The notes under the pieces: model-generated
Told to the model about the DNA's origin: nothing
What the model saw: the letters and a program-made list of their open reading frames with translations, nothing else
Databases searched by the model: none
Part shown: positions 6,007 through 6,922 of the stretch, piece by piece
How the letters are laid out: the number at the start of each line of letters is the position of its first letter
How positions within the stretch are numbered: position 1 is the first letter of the stretch
Translations under genes and position numbers: made by a program
Assembly (NCBI GenBank): GCA_025357995.1
Contig: JANYLF010000122.1
Location: forward strand, 1 to 6,922
Source: Acidimicrobiia bacterium
Lineage (GTDB): Bacteria > Actinomycetota > Acidimicrobiia > IMCC26256 > JAENVU01
Length of the DNA: 6,922 nucleotides
Direction of reading: 5' to 3'

Positions 6007-6357
6007 GTGGCCGACCTGACCATCGTGGACGACGACGGCGTGGCCGTCGAGTTAGACGCGGTGGAAGCCGCGGGGTTCATGGCCCTCACCGATGACCTGG
6101 ATGCCGCGACAACTTCCGCGTGCCCGGAATGTCGGAGCCGGGTGGTGTCGGTCGTCGCGTTGGCGGATGTGCTCGACGGTGCGCCGCCGCATCCCCGTAC
6201 CGGTGAGATCCTGGAGTTGGCCGACGACGCGCCCACACTCCATCTCTACGTGATTGATCGAGTCGCGCGTTGTCTCCATCCGGGTTGGCGCGACCCGGGT
6301 CACGAGGAGTGGGTCGATGCCGTCGATCCACCGAGTTCACCGCGTCGCCGTCCTTGA
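6007..6357 (+). CDS. Uncharacterised small CxxC protein
   Basis: I do not recognise this 116-residue protein. It begins with an acidic segment (ADLTIVDDDGVAVELD), then has CPEC (Cys39, Cys42), the stretch VVALADVLDGAPPHP and LELADDAPTLHLYVID, and a later RCLHPGW with Cys89, His91 and, after a short spacer, His99. The CxxC plus Cys/His could bind zinc, but a full four-ligand knuckle is not obvious. It is strongly acidic with a basic, Pro/Arg-rich tail, and has no signal peptide or membrane segment. The GTG at 6007 is preferred because of the -10-like TAGCTT just upstream; a TTG at 5998 is in frame and would add three residues, but it overlaps that box. Coding is supported by consistent GC-rich third positions and by a position between two well-identified genes, with a start shared back to back with the oxidoreductase. 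A regulatory or redox link to that enzyme is only a guess. Confidence 0.68.
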   Translation: MADLTIVDDDGVAVELDAVEAAGFMALTDDLDAATTSACPECRSRVVSVVALADVLDGAPPHPRTGEILELADDAPTLHLYVIDRVARCLHPGWRDPGHEEWVDAVDPPSSPRRRP

Positions 6358-6374
6358 CGGGGCCCGAGCGGCCT

Positions 6375-6398
6375 GTGAGCGGAGCGAACGTGAGCGGA
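6375..6398 (+). repeat. Direct repeat GTGAGCGGA x2 in convergent gap
   Basis: GTGAGCGGA occurs at 6375-6383 and again at 6390-6398, a 15-base period, with GAGCGAAC between. A further GAGCGG lies at 6366-6371. The repeats occupy most of the 44-base gap between the convergent CxxC and WS/DGAT genes. There is no T-run or strong stem, so this is not an ordinary terminator. Confidence 0.6.
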
Positions 6399-6401
6399 GG
6401 A

Positions 6402-6922
6402 TCAGCCGAGCGTGGCCAACTCCGCGAACGCGTCGCGGAGGCACTCGACGAACAGGTCGGGATCGATCACTGCCGCCGGATCCGAGTGGATGCCGAGATG
6501 CAGCTCACCGCAATACGACATCATCGTCACGTTGACCGGAACGCCGGCGCGCGGTCCCATCGGGTAGCTCGCAACGATGCGACCACCACCGAGATACAGA
6601 TCGACGGGACTCCCGCGTAGGTTCGAAGTCGCGAAGTCGATGGTACGGGTCTGCGCGCGGAACAGGCTCACGAGCGCCGCGGTCGGGACCCCCGCGGTGA
6701 TGGCGGCAAGCAGATCGGCCGCGTCGAGCGCCGGCTCGGAGCGCACGTTGTGTACCGCCTCGTGGACGTCCGCGAGGTGCTCTGCCGGTTCGGCGCTGGA
6801 GATGGGGACGAGGATCCGGCTGGGCGCGAACCGATTGGCGGTGAAGTCGCCGCGGTCACGCGTGCTCACTGGCATCGCCATCCGCAGCATGTCGACGGTC
6901 TCGCCGAACTCCTGATGGAAGC
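6402..6922 (-). CDS. Wax ester synthase/diacylglycerol acyltransferase, C-terminal part (5' end outside window)
   Basis: WS/DGAT enzymes join acyl-CoA to a fatty alcohol or diacylglycerol to make storage wax esters and triacylglycerol, acting at the inner membrane face or lipid droplets. About 172 C-terminal residues are visible; the family usually has around 450-480. The visible part matches the C-terminal WS/DGAT domain: LRMAMPVSTR followed by NRFAP, SNLRGSPVDLYLGGG, IVASYPMGP, VPVNVTMMSYCGELHLGI and a final helix region VIDPDLFVECLRDAFAEL. An ATG at 6890 is internal, since the frame stays open to the right edge with family-like sequence. The catalytic HHxxxDG motif lies in the missing N-terminal half, so activity cannot be judged here. 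Some paralogues in actinobacteria are barely active, so the role in storage is by family only. It converges on the CxxC gene. Confidence 0.9.
   Translation of the reverse strand, partial: FHQEFGETVDMLRMAMPVSTRDRGDFTANRFAPSRILVPISSAEPAEHLADVHEAVHNVRSEPALDAADLLAAITAGVPTAALVSLFRAQTRTIDFATSNLRGSPVDLYLGGGRIVASYPMGPRAGVPVNVTMMSYCGELHLGIHSDPAAVIDPDLFVECLRDAFAELATLG

Noticed and set aside
4955..6019. Long plus-strand open frame (about 354 codons) opposite the quinone oxidoreductase
   Set aside because: It mirrors a clear full-length enzyme on the other strand. Its product is His/Arg/Gly-rich with no recognisable domain, as expected for a shadow frame in GC-rich DNA.
1..6922. tRNA, rRNA, CRISPR, insertion sequence, phage or defence genes
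   Set aside because: No such signatures, inverted terminal repeats or spacer-repeat patterns were found on either strand; every well-supported gene but one belongs to a known housekeeping or metabolic family.

Overview
The window is GC-rich, densely coding DNA with short gaps, and it looks like the chromosome of an actinobacterium (Actinomycetota). The strongest argument is a mycothiol S-conjugate amidase (mca), because mycothiol is essentially confined to that phylum. A single-domain class III adenylyl cyclase, a FadA6-like thiolase, a wax ester synthase/diacylglycerol acyltransferase (WS/DGAT) and an AMIN-like lipoprotein all fit. A lineage outside the well-studied Mycobacterium and Streptomyces, such as Acidimicrobiia, is possible, but the sequence alone does not settle this.

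Layout, left to right. (1) Plus strand, 2-2121: the 3' part of an adenylyl cyclase gene, then mca, then a small SCP2 sterol-carrier-fold gene; mca and the SCP2 gene probably share a transcript. (2) Minus strand, 4168-2143: a thiolase followed 10 bases later by a YdjC/ChbG-type deacetylase, whose ribosome binding site overlaps the thiolase stop codon. (3) Plus strand, 4262-4918: a secreted lipoprotein with a Ser/Thr-rich linker and an AMIN-like domain, divergent from the thiolase. (4) Minus strand, 5959-4979: a zinc-free quinone oxidoreductase of the PIG3 type. (5) Plus strand, 6007-6357: a small uncharacterised protein with a CxxC motif, divergent from the oxidoreductase across only 47 bases. 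(6) Minus strand, 6922-6402: the C-terminal part of a WS/DGAT gene that runs off the right edge.

Functionally this is a mixed housekeeping neighbourhood: cAMP signalling, thiol-based detoxification (Mca), lipid handling (SCP2, thiolase, WS/DGAT) and redox metabolism (quinone oxidoreductase). No mobile element, CRISPR array, RNA gene, phage gene or defence system was seen, and nothing points to a previously undescribed multi-gene system. The items most worth a second look are the compact, nearly symmetrical divergent start region at 5960-6006, where both genes look leaderless; the thiolase-deacetylase translational coupling; an 18-base duplication over the mca stop codon; and a short GTGAGCGGA repeat in the last convergent gap.
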